Assembly (NCBI RefSeq): GCF_014637175.1
Contig: NZ_BMEV01000032.1
Span: forward strand, 1 to 37,282
Reading direction: 5' to 3'
From: Compostibacillus humi
GTDB taxonomy: Bacteria > Bacillota > Bacilli > Bacillales > Amphibacillaceae
Length of the DNA: 37,282 nt
Shown here: one piece after another, positions 15,007-24,939 of the stretch
Layout of the letters: every line of letters starts with the position of its first letter
Numbering within the stretch: the stretch's first letter is position 1
Made by a program: the position numbers and the translations under genes
Notes under the pieces: model-generated
Told to the model about the DNA's origin: nothing
Database searches by the model: none
The model's input: the letters and a program-made list of their open reading frames with translations, nothing else

Positions 15007-15390
15007 ATGGAAGTATTAATTATAGCACTATTGGTCATCGTTGCAATAAGCATTTTTCGCTATTATAGACAGCGCACTTATTTAAAAGTACTAACAGAAT
15101 CGGAATTTGTCAAAGGTTATCGCAAAGCTCAGCTCATTGATGTTCGGGAACCGCAGGAATTTGAGAGCGGCCATATACTAGGAGCAAGGAATATCCCTGT
15201 AACCCAAATGAAACAGCGGCTTATTGAAATTCGCAAAGACCAGCCGATTTACTTGTATTGTCAAGGAAGTACCCGGTCTGCACGGGCAGCACAAATATTG
15301 CGCAAAAATGGCTATAGCGATATTTACCAGCTAAAGGGCGGATTTAAAAAATGGAGCGGAAAAGTTAAAAAAGGGAAGAAATACTCCTAA
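15007..15390 (+). CDS. yqhL: Membrane-anchored rhodanese domain protein YqhL
   Basis: 127 residues from the ATG at 15007, which has GGGGGA upstream; an in-frame ATG at 14977 is less likely. One N-terminal membrane anchor (about 2-19) is followed by a single rhodanese domain (about 33-120) with D-V-R-E-P-Q-E-F and the active-site loop C-Q-G-S-T-R-S (Cys near residue 88). Such proteins carry persulfide sulfur on the active Cys; the physiological acceptor is unknown. In B. subtilis lipM follows yqhL; here nrdJ lies divergently on the other side and lipM is absent. Confidence 0.9.
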   Translation: MEVLIIALLVIVAISIFRYYRQRTYLKVLTESEFVKGYRKAQLIDVREPQEFESGHILGARNIPVTQMKQRLIEIRKDQPIYLYCQGSTRSARAAQILRKNGYSDIYQLKGGFKKWSGKVKKGKKYS

Positions 15391-15405
15391 AATACGTTTA
15401 CACGA

Positions 15406-15442
15406 AAAAGAAGATGATTCACACCGGAATCATCTTCTTTTT
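15406..15442. terminator. Bidirectional terminator between yqhL and gcvPB
   Basis: A perfect 15-bp stem AAAAGAAGATGATTC (15406-15420) / GAATCATCTTCTTTT (15427-15441), 6-base loop, with T runs in both directions. It serves the convergent genes yqhL and gcvPB. Confidence 0.9.
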
Positions 15443-15481
15443 CTTTGGAAGTCACGCAATATCAAATGCCCTTGCTGCCGA

Positions 15482-16939
15482 TTATTTATAATATCTTAGA
15501 ATTGGCTTTCTCGCTGCTGTCGTTTCATCCATCCGTTTTACAATCGTTTCATGAGGTGCTTCTTGAACGATTTCCGGATTTTCTTCTGCTTCCTTTGCAA
15601 TGCGGATCATCACATCGATAAATCCGTCAAGCGTCTCCTTCGATTCGGTTTCAGTCGGCTCAATCATCAATGCTTCTTCCACGTTTAACGGGAAATAGAT
15701 GGTTGGCGGATGATAGCCGAAATCAAGCAGACGTTTGGCAATATCTAAAGTGCGAACACCAAGTTTCTTTTGTTTCTTTCCAGAAAGAACAAATTCGTGT
15801 TTACAATGCTGCTTATACGGAAGGTCATAGTGTTTTTCCAATTTCCGCATCATATAGTTGGCATTTAATACCGCATATTCGCTCACCTTTTTCAGGCCTT
15901 CTGCCCCCATTGTGCGAATATACGTATAGGCACGCAAGTTAATGCCGAAGTTCCCGTAATACGGTTTTACGATACCGATTGAATTTGGGCGGTCATATTC
16001 AAAGGTATATTCTTCTCCTTTTTTCACCAACACTGGCTTCGGAAGGAATGGTTCCAGCTCTTTGGATACACCGACAGGTCCGGAACCTGGTCCGCCGCCG
16101 CCATGTGGGCCGGTAAACGTTTTATGCAAGTTTAGGTGTACCGCGTCAAAGCCCATATCTCCTGGTCTTGTGTAGCCCATAATCGCATTTAAATTTGCAC
16201 CGTCGTAATATAGTTTTCCGCCAGCATCATGGACGATTTTTGCCATCTCTAAAATATCTGTCTCAAACAAGCCAAGGGTATTCGGGTTTGTCAACATAAG
16301 TGCAGCCGTATCTTCGCCAACGACTTCCCGTAAATGTTCTAAATCGACAAGTCCTCTCTCGTCGGTTCTTACCGTTACTGCGTCAAAACCTGCTACTGCT
16401 GCGGATGCCGGGTTCGTGCCATGGGCAGAGTCGGGAACAATAACCTTTGTCCTGCTGTAATCTCCCCGGGATTCATGATATTTGCGGATCATCATCAATG
16501 CTGTCCATTCGCCGTGTGCTCCAGCAGCTGGCTGCAGAGAAACAGCATCCATACCGGTAATTTCTTTCAGGGATTCCTGCAAATCAAACATCATTTCCAA
16601 TGCACCCTGGACGGTTTTTTCATCCTGGTACGGATGAATATAGGTAAACCCGTCTAGTCTTGCCACATCTTCATTTATTTTTGGATTGTATTTCATCGTG
16701 CAAGATCCTAACGGATAAAAACCGGAATCTACACCGTAATTTCGGTTGGACAAACCTGTATAGTGGCGCATAATGTCGAGTTCGCTAACTTCCGGCAGCT
16801 CTGGCGGTGTTTGACGAATATAGGAGGCGTCTAATTCCTCATCCAAATCCACTGTTGGTACGTCCATTTCTGGAAGACTGTAACTCGTCCTTCCTTCTTT
16901 ACTGCGTTCAAAAATGAGCGGAAAATCTTGTTTAGCCAT
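15482..16939 (-). CDS. gcvPB: Glycine dehydrogenase (decarboxylating), subunit 2
   Basis: 485 residues, close to the usual 488. With GcvPA it forms the P-protein of the glycine cleavage system, which decarboxylates glycine and loads the aminomethyl group on lipoyl-GcvH. The pyridoxal-phosphate lysine lies in L-N-L-H-K-T-F, followed by the glycine-rich G-P-H-G-G-G-G-P-G (about residues 270-285). The ATG lies 8 nt inside the end of gcvPA, so the two subunits are translationally coupled. Last gene of the riboswitch-controlled operon. Confidence 0.97.
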   Translation of the reverse strand: MAKQDFPLIFERSKEGRTSYSLPEMDVPTVDLDEELDASYIRQTPPELPEVSELDIMRHYTGLSNRNYGVDSGFYPLGSCTMKYNPKINEDVARLDGFTYIHPYQDEKTVQGALEMMFDLQESLKEITGMDAVSLQPAAGAHGEWTALMMIRKYHESRGDYSRTKVIVPDSAHGTNPASAAVAGFDAVTVRTDERGLVDLEHLREVVGEDTAALMLTNPNTLGLFETDILEMAKIVHDAGGKLYYDGANLNAIMGYTRPGDMGFDAVHLNLHKTFTGPHGGGGPGSGPVGVSKELEPFLPKPVLVKKGEEYTFEYDRPNSIGIVKPYYGNFGINLRAYTYIRTMGAEGLKKVSEYAVLNANYMMRKLEKHYDLPYKQHCKHEFVLSGKKQKKLGVRTLDIAKRLLDFGYHPPTIYFPLNVEEALMIEPTETESKETLDGFIDVMIRIAKEAEENPEIVQEAPHETIVKRMDETTAARKPILRYYK

Positions 16940-18281
16940 GGATATCCCCCAATTCTTTTACAAATGTATCAATTTCTGCTTTTGTCCGAATTTCGGTTAC
17001 AGCTACTAACATATGTTCCGATAGTTCCGGATAAGCCAATCCTAAGTCATATCCGCCGATAATTCCTTTTTCGATTAATTTTTCGTTAATTGCCGAGACC
17101 GGCTGGGAAACTTTGAGGACAAATTCATTGAAAAACGGTCCTGTAAAGGCGATTTCAAAGCCTGCTTCCTCCAGCTTTTTCTTCGCATAGCGGGCTTTTT
17201 GCATGTTTAGCGTTGCCATTTTTTTCAGTCCATGTTTGCCGATGGAACTTAAGGCGACAGAACTTGCCAAAGCATTTAGCGCCTGGTTGGAACAAATATT
17301 TGAAGTCGCCTTTTCCCGGCGGATATGCTGCTCTCGAGCCTGCAGCGTAAGTACAAAGCCGCGGGTGCCGTCTTCATCAGTCGTTTGTCCGACAAGTCTT
17401 CCCGGCACTTTGCGCATTAATTTTTCTGTCGTGGAAAAATAGCCGCAATGCGGTCCGCCAAATTGGGCAGGAATGCCAAATACTTGAGTATCGCCGACAA
17501 CGATATCCGCACCGAATTCACCCGGAGGTGTTAAATAGCCTAAAGCTAATGGATTGCTGGAAACGATAAACATTGTTTTCTTCTGATTTTGGAGCAATTC
17601 TTGAATCTCTTTCAGCGGCTCAATTTGCCCAAAAAAGTTAGGATATTGAACGACGACACTTGCAATCGAATCGTCCAGCTGTTCTTTTAATTGTTCAATA
17701 TCGGTGACTCCATTTTTATGGTCAATTTCTACGATTTCAATTCCCTGTCCTCTTGTATATGTTTCAACTACTGCCCGGGATTCGGGATGAACGGTCTTCG
17801 AAATTAGCACTTTCTTCCTTCTAGTATGGGCTGCACTTAAATTCACCGCTTCCCCCAAAGCAGTTCCCCCATCATACATGGAAGAATTGGCGACCGGAAG
17901 TCCTGTCAGTTCGGAAATCATCGTTTGGAATTCGAAAATTGCCTGCAATTCCCCTTGGGAAATTTCCGGCTGGTACGGGGTATAGGCAGTATAAAATTCG
18001 GAACGGGAAATGACATGGTCTACAACAGACGGGATATAGTGATCATAAACTCCCGCGCCTAAAAAAGATGTATATTCTTTTAAATTGGCATTTTTATTTG
18101 CCATGTTCGTTAATTCTTTTTTCAGCTCATATTCACTCGTCGGTTTCTTAAGCTTTAACTCCTCTGTAAGCCGCACTTCCTTCGGTATATCGGAAAATAA
18201 TTCTTCCGTAGATGCTGCACCGATTACATCCAGCATTTCTTTTTTATCTTCCTCGGTCATTGGTAAATAGCGAAATTCCAT
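16932..18281 (-). CDS. gcvPA: Glycine dehydrogenase (decarboxylating), subunit 1
   Basis: 449 residues, full length. It is the N-terminal-type half of the P-protein, with a PLP-transferase fold and no cofactor lysine of its own. Family motifs seen include [20 protein letters not shown] and F-G-G-P-H-C-G-Y. It forms the heterotetrameric P-protein with GcvPB. It follows gcvT at 13 nt and overlaps gcvPB by 8 nt. Confidence 0.97.
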   Translation of the reverse strand: MEFRYLPMTEEDKKEMLDVIGAASTEELFSDIPKEVRLTEELKLKKPTSEYELKKELTNMANKNANLKEYTSFLGAGVYDHYIPSVVDHVISRSEFYTAYTPYQPEISQGELQAIFEFQTMISELTGLPVANSSMYDGGTALGEAVNLSAAHTRRKKVLISKTVHPESRAVVETYTRGQGIEIVEIDHKNGVTDIEQLKEQLDDSIASVVVQYPNFFGQIEPLKEIQELLQNQKKTMFIVSSNPLALGYLTPPGEFGADIVVGDTQVFGIPAQFGGPHCGYFSTTEKLMRKVPGRLVGQTTDEDGTRGFVLTLQAREQHIRREKATSNICSNQALNALASSVALSSIGKHGLKKMATLNMQKARYAKKKLEEAGFEIAFTGPFFNEFVLKVSQPVSAINEKLIEKGIIGGYDLGLAYPELSEHMLVAVTEIRTKAEIDTFVKELGDIHG

Positions 18282-18294
18282 CGATTAATCCCCC

Positions 18295-19413
18295 TTACTT
18301 TTGTCTTTTGTAAAATGGTAATGTTGAAACCTTGGCTTTAAGCAGCCGGTTTCTAACTTGGACGAATAACTCAGTGCCTGGCTCAGCCGCATTTTTGTCA
18401 ACCAATGCCATACCGACATTTTTCTTTAATGTAGGAGATTGGGTTCCAGAAGTAACAAAGCCTGCTTCTTCCTCCCCGTTCATTACCTTATACCCGGTTC
18501 TTGGGATACCTTTGTCAATCATTTCGATTCCGACTAACTTTCTCGATGGTCCCTTTTCTATTTGTTCTTTCAAAACGGCCTTCCCGATAAAATCCTCATC
18601 CTTATTTACTTTTACAGCAAAGGCAAGGCCTGCTTCAACAGGGGAAATTTCTTCAGAAAGTTCTTGTCCATAAAGAGCAAGGCCAGCTTCAAAGCGCAAT
18701 GTATCCCTTGCACCTAGCCCGACAGGTTCTGCTCCAAATTCCTTGCCCTTATCCAGCAGCAAATTCCATAATTTCACGCCATATTCAGGAGCAATATAGA
18801 TTTCAAAACCGTCTTCGCCAGTATATCCCGTCCGTGAAACAAGCGCAGGTTTTTCAAAGTCGGCAAAGTATACTTCATTATCAAAACGGAAAAATTTGAT
18901 ATCTTCTAACCTTGTTTCCGTCAACTCATTAAGCAGTTCTTCAGCTTTTGGACCTTGAACCGCAATTTGTACATATTGGTCAGAAACATTCTCGATCGTC
19001 ACTTCATCGAGGTTAAACTTATTATGTTTCTTCAGCCATAAATAATCCTTCTCTGTATTAGCCGCATTGACAACAAGCAAATACTCGTCCTGATCAATCA
19101 TATACACGATCAAATCATCAACGGTACCTCCCTGTTCATTGCACAAGATTGTATATTGGGCACGGTTTGGCGTCAATTTTTTTACATCGTTTGTCAGCAT
19201 ATATTGCAAAAAGTCAAAACTTTTCGGCCCCTTCACTAGGATTTCTCCCATATGGGAAACATCGAAAACCCCTGCCTTTGTTCTCGTTACTTCGTGTTCA
19301 TGTTTAATGCCGGCAAACTGTACCGGAAGTTCCCATCCTCCAAAATCAATTGTTTTTCCTCCATATTTTTCGTATTCCGAAAAAATTGGTGTTCGCTTCA
19401 ACAATCTAGTCAC
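18295..19413 (-). CDS. gcvT: Aminomethyltransferase (glycine cleavage T-protein)
   Basis: 372 residues. T-protein releases ammonia from the aminomethyl-lipoyl arm of GcvH and makes 5,10-methylene-tetrahydrofolate. Folate-binding motifs visible are F-D-V-S-H-M-G-E (about residue 48), the N-D-V region near residue 90, and [12 protein letters not shown] near 190. First gene of the operon, under the tandem glycine riboswitch; the ribosome-binding site is AAGGGGAG. It supplies one-carbon units, which links it functionally to yqgN at 34470. Confidence 0.97.
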   Translation of the reverse strand: MTRLLKRTPIFSEYEKYGGKTIDFGGWELPVQFAGIKHEHEVTRTKAGVFDVSHMGEILVKGPKSFDFLQYMLTNDVKKLTPNRAQYTILCNEQGGTVDDLIVYMIDQDEYLLVVNAANTEKDYLWLKKHNKFNLDEVTIENVSDQYVQIAVQGPKAEELLNELTETRLEDIKFFRFDNEVYFADFEKPALVSRTGYTGEDGFEIYIAPEYGVKLWNLLLDKGKEFGAEPVGLGARDTLRFEAGLALYGQELSEEISPVEAGLAFAVKVNKDEDFIGKAVLKEQIEKGPSRKLVGIEMIDKGIPRTGYKVMNGEEEAGFVTSGTQSPTLKKNVGMALVDKNAAEPGTELFVQVRNRLLKAKVSTLPFYKRQK

Positions 19414-19453
19414 TCCCCTTTGTAAAATATCACTCTCGTCTTAAAGTGCACAT

Positions 19454-19489
19454 AAAAAAGACAGAGATTCACAGTACGAAGTCTCTGTC
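19454..19489 (-). terminator. Riboswitch-controlled terminator of the gcv operon
   Basis: The stem GACAGAGA (19460-19467) / TCTCTGTC (19482-19489) is followed on the minus strand by six T. Its 5' arm overlaps the end of the second glycine aptamer (GGACAGAG), so glycine binding can compete with terminator formation and turn the operon on. Confidence 0.88.
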
Positions 19490-19680
19490 CTTTGAACCAG
19501 AAAGTTGCATGTTTACCTTATATGATAAACATTTGCTTCGTGGGTGGCCTGCCCGCAAAGGCAAGCGCTCTCCAGAGGTGCGTCCTGCAAGAGTCTTTTT
19601 GCCTGAGAGATTCGCTTCCGCTTGCTCCTTCGGCGTTACTGCGCAATCCAGTAAACTCTCCCCTTGCATTCATCCGCTCA
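19482..19680 (-). promoter_or_regulatory. Tandem glycine riboswitch
   Basis: Minus-strand leader of gcvT. Aptamer 1 holds GGGGAGAG near 19660, the core GCCGAAGGAGCAA (19622-19634) and CTCTCAGGCAAAAAGAC (19593-19609), all as in the glycine riboswitch consensus. Aptamer 2 holds GGAGAG near 19570, CACGAAGCAA (19533-19542) and CTTTCTGGTTCAAAGGAC (19487-19504), clearly related but less canonical. A terminator follows directly. Tandem glycine aptamers are a well-known ON switch for gcv genes in Bacillus. Confidence 0.93.
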
Positions 19681-19735
19681 TATTAAATTGACTGTTGGAC
19701 ATAATAACAATCAGCACTACATCCAATCACTTAGA

Positions 19736-19763
19736 ATTATACCATAAGTGAATTTTTAGTAAA
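19736..19763 (-). promoter_or_regulatory. Promoter of the gcv operon
   Basis: On the minus strand TTTACT (19758-19763), a 16-nt spacer and a perfect TATAAT (19736-19741) lie about 50 nt before the first riboswitch aptamer. I could not find an equally good promoter for the divergent yqhH. Confidence 0.65.
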
Positions 19764-19791
19764 TACAAACATATTTGATGGAGATGGAGTT

Positions 19792-21447
19792 ATGGATACG
19801 ATTCATGTGCAAAAGGACGAGGATTTTATAGAACAATTGATTTCCGCTATAGATAAAAACGGATATTTGTCGACATGGGAACTTTTTAAAATGGCTTATG
19901 AAGCAGAAAAAGTGACGATGACTCCTAATTTCAGCGGTTTAAAAGCATTGGATTTTCTCCCCCACATTCATTTTTTGGACCACCAGATACGCGCAGCAGA
20001 ACAAGTAATTGAACAAATGAACGGCAGAGCTATTTTAGCTGACGAAGTAGGTTTAGGGAAAACGATTGAGGCAGGATTAATTTTAAAAGAGTACATGATT
20101 CGCGGTTTAGTACAAAAGGTGCTGATTCTTGTCCCTGCCTCATTAGTCAATCAATGGGTTCGGGAATTAAATGAAAAATTTTATATACCGGCGGTCAGCC
20201 AGCAAAAAAACTATAACTGGGACTATCCGGTCATCGTTACATCCATCGATACAGCTAAACGCATGCCCCATCGGGAAAAGATTTTAGAAAAAGAATACGA
20301 CTTCCTGCTTATTGATGAAGCACATAAAATTAAAAACCATAAAACGAAAAATTTTGAGTTTGTCAGGTCTATCCGAAAAAAATACTGTCTGCTATTAACA
20401 GCAACGCCAGTGCAAAACCAGCTCGTGGAAATTTTTAATTTGATTTCCATTTTAAAACCAGGATTGTTAGGAAACTATCAGACGTTTCTGGAAAAGTTCG
20501 GAATGGACCGAAAAAAAATGAAAGAAGACGATTACTTAAAACAGCTCATTCAAAAAGTGATGATTCGGAACACCCGGGACGAGACAGATTTGAAACCATC
20601 CAAACGGCATATTCATGCAATCTGGGTTGATTTTTCCGAAAAGGAAAGGGAAATATACCAAGACATTGAATCCTTGGCGAAAATTTTTCCTACCTTTGTA
20701 AAGCTGACGCTGCTAAGGGAAATATGCTCCTCCCGGGAAGCTTGCTATTTGTCCTTAAAAAAACTTGCAGATGAACAGGGAAATTCATCTCCTGTCCTGC
20801 CGATCATGGAAAAACTGGAACAGCTTCCCCATCATTCGAAGGCAGAGAAAGCAGTAGAACTGATAAAATCGATTGGCGAAGAAAAAGTGATTATTTTTAC
20901 CGAGTACCGGGCTTCCCAGCTTTATTTGCAATGGTTTCTAAAACAGCACGGGATTACATCTGTCCCCTTTCGCGGTGGCTTTAAACGGGGAAAAAAAGAT
21001 TGGATGCGGCAATTATTCGAACATCATGCGCAAGTGTTAATTGCTACCGAGGCAGGCGGAGAAGGGATCAATTTACAATTTTGCAATCATCTGATTAATT
21101 ACGATTTGCCGTGGAACCCGATGCGGCTTGAACAGCGAATCGGCCGAATTCATCGTTATGGCCAGGAAAATGACGTTCATATTTATAATTTTGCCATTCG
21201 TCATACGATTGAGGAACATATTTTGCAATTGCTTTATGAAAAAATTAATCTGTTTGAGAAAGTAATCGGCAACTTAGATGCAATTTTAGCCGAACTCAAT
21301 ATCCAAAATGTAGAAAAAGAAATTGAAACGATTTATGCCGAATCCGAATCTTTTGGAGAAGCAAAAATCAAATTAGACAATCTCAGCAGTGTTATTCAGC
21401 ACACTTGGGAACAATATGGAAAGGAAGAGAAATATGGCCATTCCTGA
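19792..21447 (+). CDS. yqhH: SNF2-type DEAD/DEAH helicase YqhH
   Basis: 551 residues. It is a complete Swi2/Snf2 ATPase: Walker A in D-E-V-G-L-G-K-T (about 83-90), the D-E-A-H box (about 176-179), T-A-T-P at about 204-207, and a helicase C domain with E-A-G-G-E-G-I-N-L-Q-F and Q-R-I-G-R-I-H-R near residues 420-460. These RapA-like translocases move on double-stranded DNA, but the role of YqhH is unknown. It is divergent from gcvT and overlaps yqhG by 14 nt, so the two are probably cotranslated. Confidence 0.93.
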   Translation: MDTIHVQKDEDFIEQLISAIDKNGYLSTWELFKMAYEAEKVTMTPNFSGLKALDFLPHIHFLDHQIRAAEQVIEQMNGRAILADEVGLGKTIEAGLILKEYMIRGLVQKVLILVPASLVNQWVRELNEKFYIPAVSQQKNYNWDYPVIVTSIDTAKRMPHREKILEKEYDFLLIDEAHKIKNHKTKNFEFVRSIRKKYCLLLTATPVQNQLVEIFNLISILKPGLLGNYQTFLEKFGMDRKKMKEDDYLKQLIQKVMIRNTRDETDLKPSKRHIHAIWVDFSEKEREIYQDIESLAKIFPTFVKLTLLREICSSREACYLSLKKLADEQGNSSPVLPIMEKLEQLPHHSKAEKAVELIKSIGEEKVIIFTEYRASQLYLQWFLKQHGITSVPFRGGFKRGKKDWMRQLFEHHAQVLIATEAGGEGINLQFCNHLINYDLPWNPMRLEQRIGRIHRYGQENDVHIYNFAIRHTIEEHILQLLYEKINLFEKVIGNLDAILAELNIQNVEKEIETIYAESESFGEAKIKLDNLSSVIQHTWEQYGKEEKYGHS

Positions 21448-22204
21448 CTTACATGCTTTTTTGCGAACATTTTTCACTTTGCACAATTGTCCGATTGTTC
21501 GCGATGAAAGCGGGCTGCTTTCCATCCAGCTGACGGAGGAAATGGATAAAGCATTGATGAATCGCCCTTTTTACTGGCATTATATGGAGAAAATCGGCCA
21601 AACGGGAACACCAATGCAGCTCACCCTCATTACCAATCCAGAAAAGCGTGATGAAAAAGGCGAATGGATTCATTTCGGCAGTCCCCGGCTGCACCAAATA
21701 TTAAATCATTTAAAAGAAAGGGAGAAATTTATTCACCTTTTTGAAAAAGTGGATGTCAATACGCAAACCCCGCTCTACCCGTGGCTCCTTGCCAACGTAA
21801 AAGTAAGCTATATTGGCAGGCAAAAGAAAGACATGCTTTATTCCGTCGGACTGCAGCTGATTAACGGCAGCATGCGTTTTTCCATGATGGACTATTTAGA
21901 CAACATCCCTTTGCAAAAAACTATTCCTGATTATTGTTATACAATTTCCCCGATAATCCGTCTGAAGAGCGGATTTGGACGAATCGAAAAGGTTATTTAT
22001 GAGCAAATCGCAAAGGAACAGCACGGCTGGGCAGTGGAATCGCTGCGTACGCTGAAAGAAGAGGAAGAAATGATCAGGCATTTCTATAAGGATGAGGAGG
22101 AACAGGAGCGGATGAATAAAGAATTGGAAGCACTTAGAGAAAGATACCAGCCGGTAATAGAAATAAAAATTGTAAACGGCGGCTTAATTTACTTAACAAA
22201 ATAA
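21434..22204 (+). CDS. yqhG: YqhG family protein
   Basis: 256 residues from the ATG at 21434, which has GGAAAGGAAGAG upstream, inside the end of yqhH. It is soluble, with no signal peptide or membrane segment. The C terminus has a charged helical stretch (E-E-E-E-M-I-R-H-F-Y-K-D-E-E-E-Q-E) that is likely coiled coil. It always seems to accompany the SNF2 protein YqhH, so it may be an accessory subunit (inference). I know no biochemical function. Confidence 0.9.
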   Translation: MAIPDLHAFLRTFFTLHNCPIVRDESGLLSIQLTEEMDKALMNRPFYWHYMEKIGQTGTPMQLTLITNPEKRDEKGEWIHFGSPRLHQILNHLKEREKFIHLFEKVDVNTQTPLYPWLLANVKVSYIGRQKKDMLYSVGLQLINGSMRFSMMDYLDNIPLQKTIPDYCYTISPIIRLKSGFGRIEKVIYEQIAKEQHGWAVESLRTLKEEEEMIRHFYKDEEEQERMNKELEALRERYQPVIEIKIVNGGLIYLTK

Positions 22205-22273
22205 CTATCCGCTGACAGCGCAGCGGTTACGCTAGCCGGGCAATACTTTTCCAGCAGGTACGCATTGGCATAT

Positions 22274-22444
22274 CTATTTTTTTCGGTACATTTTCAAAAC
22301 AAAGGGTAGAATGCCAAACCAGGAATTTCCGTAAACTTGCTGGCCGGTTTTGCTATTTTTCTTTCTTCCCCGCTCCTCCTTCGGAGTGTCCAAATAAGAG
22401 ACGATCTGCTGGGTCATGAATTTTATATAATCATTGCTCGACAT
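22274..22444 (-). CDS. yqzE: YqzE family small protein
   Basis: 56 residues: begins M-S-S-N-D-Y-I-K-F-M-T-Q-Q and holds the stretch D-T-P-K-E-E-R, followed by a basic segment and a short hydrophobic end (W-F-G-I-L-P-F-V-L-K-M-Y-R-K-K). This is the pattern of the YqzE family, which is linked to comG operons in Bacillaceae. The ribosome-binding site is GGAG. It runs leftward, towards yqhG and away from comGA. In B. subtilis yqzE lies beyond comGG. Function unknown. Confidence 0.85.
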   Translation of the reverse strand: MSSNDYIKFMTQQIVSYLDTPKEERGRKKNSKTGQQVYGNSWFGILPFVLKMYRKK

Positions 22445-22599
22445 AACAATTCACTCCAATCACTTTTTGTCATTGTTATCCTTTCCATGGCATGAAGAAA
22501 TTATGCAAAAAAGATGTAAAAAAATTTGCAAAAAAAGAAGGATTTTATATTTTATTGTCGAATAGCTATTCATTAGAAAAGAGGATTGGAGGTGTACTG

Positions 22600-23607
22600 T
22601 TGAACTCAATCGCTGCTTACTCAGAGTCCCTCGTTCAGAAGGCGATTGAACAGAATGCATCCGATATTCATTTTGCTCCATCCCCAAAATATACGGAAAT
22701 TTATTTTCGCATACACGGAAAGCGGACTTTTTACAAAACAATCTCCGAACAAAAATATAAATTGCTCCTCACCTATTACAAGTTCACTTCAGGAATGGAT
22801 ATTGGCGAAACGAGAAGACCACAAAACGGGGTAATCGATCTCAAAGTTCAGCAATCCCGCTATTTCCTTCGTCTTTCCACATTGCCGGTAAACAAATTTG
22901 AAAGTTTGGCAATCCGCATCCTTCCCCAGGAACATGAATTTACACTGGATCAGTTATTTCTTTTCCCAAATCAGCTGCACATTATGAAACAATGGCTTAA
23001 AAACCGGTCCGGACTGATTTTATTCACAGGTCCGACGGGAAGCGGAAAAACGACAACCCTTTATGCCCTGCTTCACCACTTTATCCAGGAAAGATCCTTT
23101 CAGACGATTACGCTGGAAGATCCGGTTGAAAAAGAAATCGATCATTTATTGCAAGTCCAGGTTAATGAAAAAGCCGGAATCACCTATCAGACAGGATTAA
23201 AGGCGGCGTTGCGGCATGATCCGGACATTATTATGATTGGGGAAATCCGGGATGAGCCGACGGCGAAATTTGCCTTTGAAGCAGCACTAACCGGGCATCT
23301 CATCTTAAGTACCATCCATGCGAAAAATACCGTGGGGACAATCCAGCGCTTAAAAGAAATGGGGCTGAAAGAGAGTGACTTATATCAGACGCTCATCGCT
23401 GTTGCCGCTATCGAACTCGTCCCTGTACAAATTAACAAACAAATCGTGCGCAGGGCAGCTATATTAGAATTCCTTACTGGGATACCGTTAGAAAAGACGA
23501 TAAAGGGGGAAAAAATCGAAGAAGAACAATATTATACCTTTGAAAGATTACGGAGGAAGGCGTTTGCATATGGCTTTATTTCGGAGGAAATTTACAAGAG
23601 CTTATAG
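22600..23607 (+). CDS. comGA: Competence pilus assembly ATPase ComGA
   Basis: 335 residues from the TTG at 22600, chosen for the ideal GGAGGT six bases upstream and because ComGA proteins begin near S-x-x-x-x-x-L-I-x-x-A; the frame is open to 22492 without support. It is a GspE/PilB-type ATPase that powers assembly of the transformation pseudopilus at the cell membrane. Walker A is G-P-T-G-S-G-K-T-T (about residues 142-150), the Asp box E-D-P-V-E-K-E follows, and Walker B is D-I-I-M-I-G-E-I-R-D. First gene of comG. Regulation by ComK is known in B. subtilis; I did not find a clear ComK box pair here. Confidence 0.95.
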   Translation: MNSIAAYSESLVQKAIEQNASDIHFAPSPKYTEIYFRIHGKRTFYKTISEQKYKLLLTYYKFTSGMDIGETRRPQNGVIDLKVQQSRYFLRLSTLPVNKFESLAIRILPQEHEFTLDQLFLFPNQLHIMKQWLKNRSGLILFTGPTGSGKTTTLYALLHHFIQERSFQTITLEDPVEKEIDHLLQVQVNEKAGITYQTGLKAALRHDPDIIMIGEIRDEPTAKFAFEAALTGHLILSTIHAKNTVGTIQRLKEMGLKESDLYQTLIAVAAIELVPVQINKQIVRRAAILEFLTGIPLEKTIKGEKIEEEQYYTFERLRRKAFAYGFISEEIYKSL

Positions 23608-24622
23608 TTCAGCCTTATCAAAAGAGGAACAGTTGCGGTTTTTAAATCTGCTGCACCGTCTCTTGACAACCGGTTACTCCATCATCGATGCCCTCCATAT
23701 TTTATCGTTAAACAATCAATTTTACGAAACTGCAAATCGAATTAGCGGTGCACTGAAAAACGGCAAAACCATCGATGAAGCGTTTGAACTGACAAATTTT
23801 CATCCGACAATCGTTTCCTTTCTATATTTCACCAAAATATCAGGAGACATAATCGAAAATATCGAAAAGTGCCGAAACTTTTTTCAGCAGCAACTGAAAT
23901 ACACAAAAAAATTTCATCATGTTATCCGATATCCCCTCATTTTAATTACTTTTTTCCTAATCCTGCTATTCTTTATTCGGGGCAGCGTTCTCCCTTCCTT
24001 TCAAGAGATGTTTCAAGGACATCTCTCTTCCATAAGCTCCATCCATTTGACCTTCCATATAATAGATTTTTTGACGACATTTTTCATGACGATATTCCTC
24101 CTGTCCGGCATCATTGTTTTCATGTGGAAAAAATTCCAGCATTTTCTATCGGTAGAAGAAAAAATTAAGTTTTATCAATGGCTCCCGATTGTCCGCGGTT
24201 TGCTTACCATTACCAATTCTTTTTATTTTGCCACCCATTTTAGTACATTGCTGAAGGCGGGATTTTCCGTAAAAGAAATTTTAACGAATATGAAGACACA
24301 GAAAAAGCTGCCTGTTATTTCTTTTTATGCCGATATTATGATTGACGAATTATCAAACGGTGTCGATTTATCCTATATCATTCATCAATTTCCGTTGCTT
24401 GACAAAAAATTAACCGTGCTTTTCCAGAGTAAGACGGATTATTCTTCATTGCAAAAGGACTTGTCTGTATATGCAGAAATGTTAATGGAAGAAATCGAAT
24501 ATAAAATGATGAAATTTCTTACGCTGCTTCAGCCTGTTATTCTCGTCGTCATCGCAATCTTGATTATTTTCATGTATGCGTCCATTATGTGGCCCCTCTT
24601 TCAATTAATTAAAACGATATAA
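23570..24622 (+). CDS. comGB: Competence pilus platform protein ComGB
   Basis: 350 residues from the ATG at 23570. It is a GspF/PilC-type polytopic membrane protein with two cytoplasmic helical domains. Three membrane regions are at about 127-147, 165-190 and 325-347. It forms the platform on which ComGA acts to push ComGC pilin into the pilus. It overlaps comGA by 38 nt. Its length is slightly above the B. subtilis protein (323). Confidence 0.93.
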   Translation: MALFRRKFTRAYSSALSKEEQLRFLNLLHRLLTTGYSIIDALHILSLNNQFYETANRISGALKNGKTIDEAFELTNFHPTIVSFLYFTKISGDIIENIEKCRNFFQQQLKYTKKFHHVIRYPLILITFFLILLFFIRGSVLPSFQEMFQGHLSSISSIHLTFHIIDFLTTFFMTIFLLSGIIVFMWKKFQHFLSVEEKIKFYQWLPIVRGLLTITNSFYFATHFSTLLKAGFSVKEILTNMKTQKKLPVISFYADIMIDELSNGVDLSYIIHQFPLLDKKLTVLFQSKTDYSSLQKDLSVYAEMLMEEIEYKMMKFLTLLQPVILVVIAILIIFMYASIMWPLFQLIKTI

Positions 24623-24636
24623 GGAGATGGTTTCCG

Positions 24637-24939
24637 ATGAATAAGAAGAAAAATGGTTTTACGCTGATCGAAATGCTTATCGTCCTCTTAGTTATTTCCG
24701 TGCTGATGATTCTCATCATTCCAAACTTAGCAAAACGAAGCAATGATATTACCGATAAAGGCTGTGACGCATTAATTGCTCTCGTAGAAGCACAAGTGAA
24801 TGCCTACTATATCGAAAACAGAGAATATCCGGCCGATATTACGAAATTAATTCCGGATTATATAAAAGAAGACCAGACCACTTGCCCAAATGGCGACAAA
24901 CTGACAATTAGCGGGAATGAGGTTCGTGTCGAATCGTAA
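24637..24939 (+). CDS. comGC: Major competence pseudopilin ComGC
   Basis: 100 residues. The prepilin signal K-K-K-N-G followed by F-T-L-I-E-M-L-I-V-L-L is cut by ComC between Gly and Phe, and Glu5 of the mature protein is present. Two cysteines (about 43 and 88) could form the intramolecular disulfide that BdbDC makes in B. subtilis. It is the main subunit of the transformation pilus that binds and pulls in DNA. Ribosome-binding site AAGGAGATGG. Confidence 0.96.
   Translation: MNKKKNGFTLIEMLIVLLVISVLMILIIPNLAKRSNDITDKGCDALIALVEAQVNAYYIENREYPADITKLIPDYIKEDQTTCPNGDKLTISGNEVRVES

Noticed and set aside
19446-19691. Small frames on both strands across the gcvT leader
   Set aside because: They lie in the glycine riboswitch and terminator, whose conserved RNA motifs explain the sequence.
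22492-22599. N-terminal extension of ComGA and ComK boxes in the A/T-rich leader
   Set aside because: The extension lacks a ribosome-binding site and ComGA homology. I saw A runs and T runs but no clear AAAA-N5-TTTT pair at the usual spacing.
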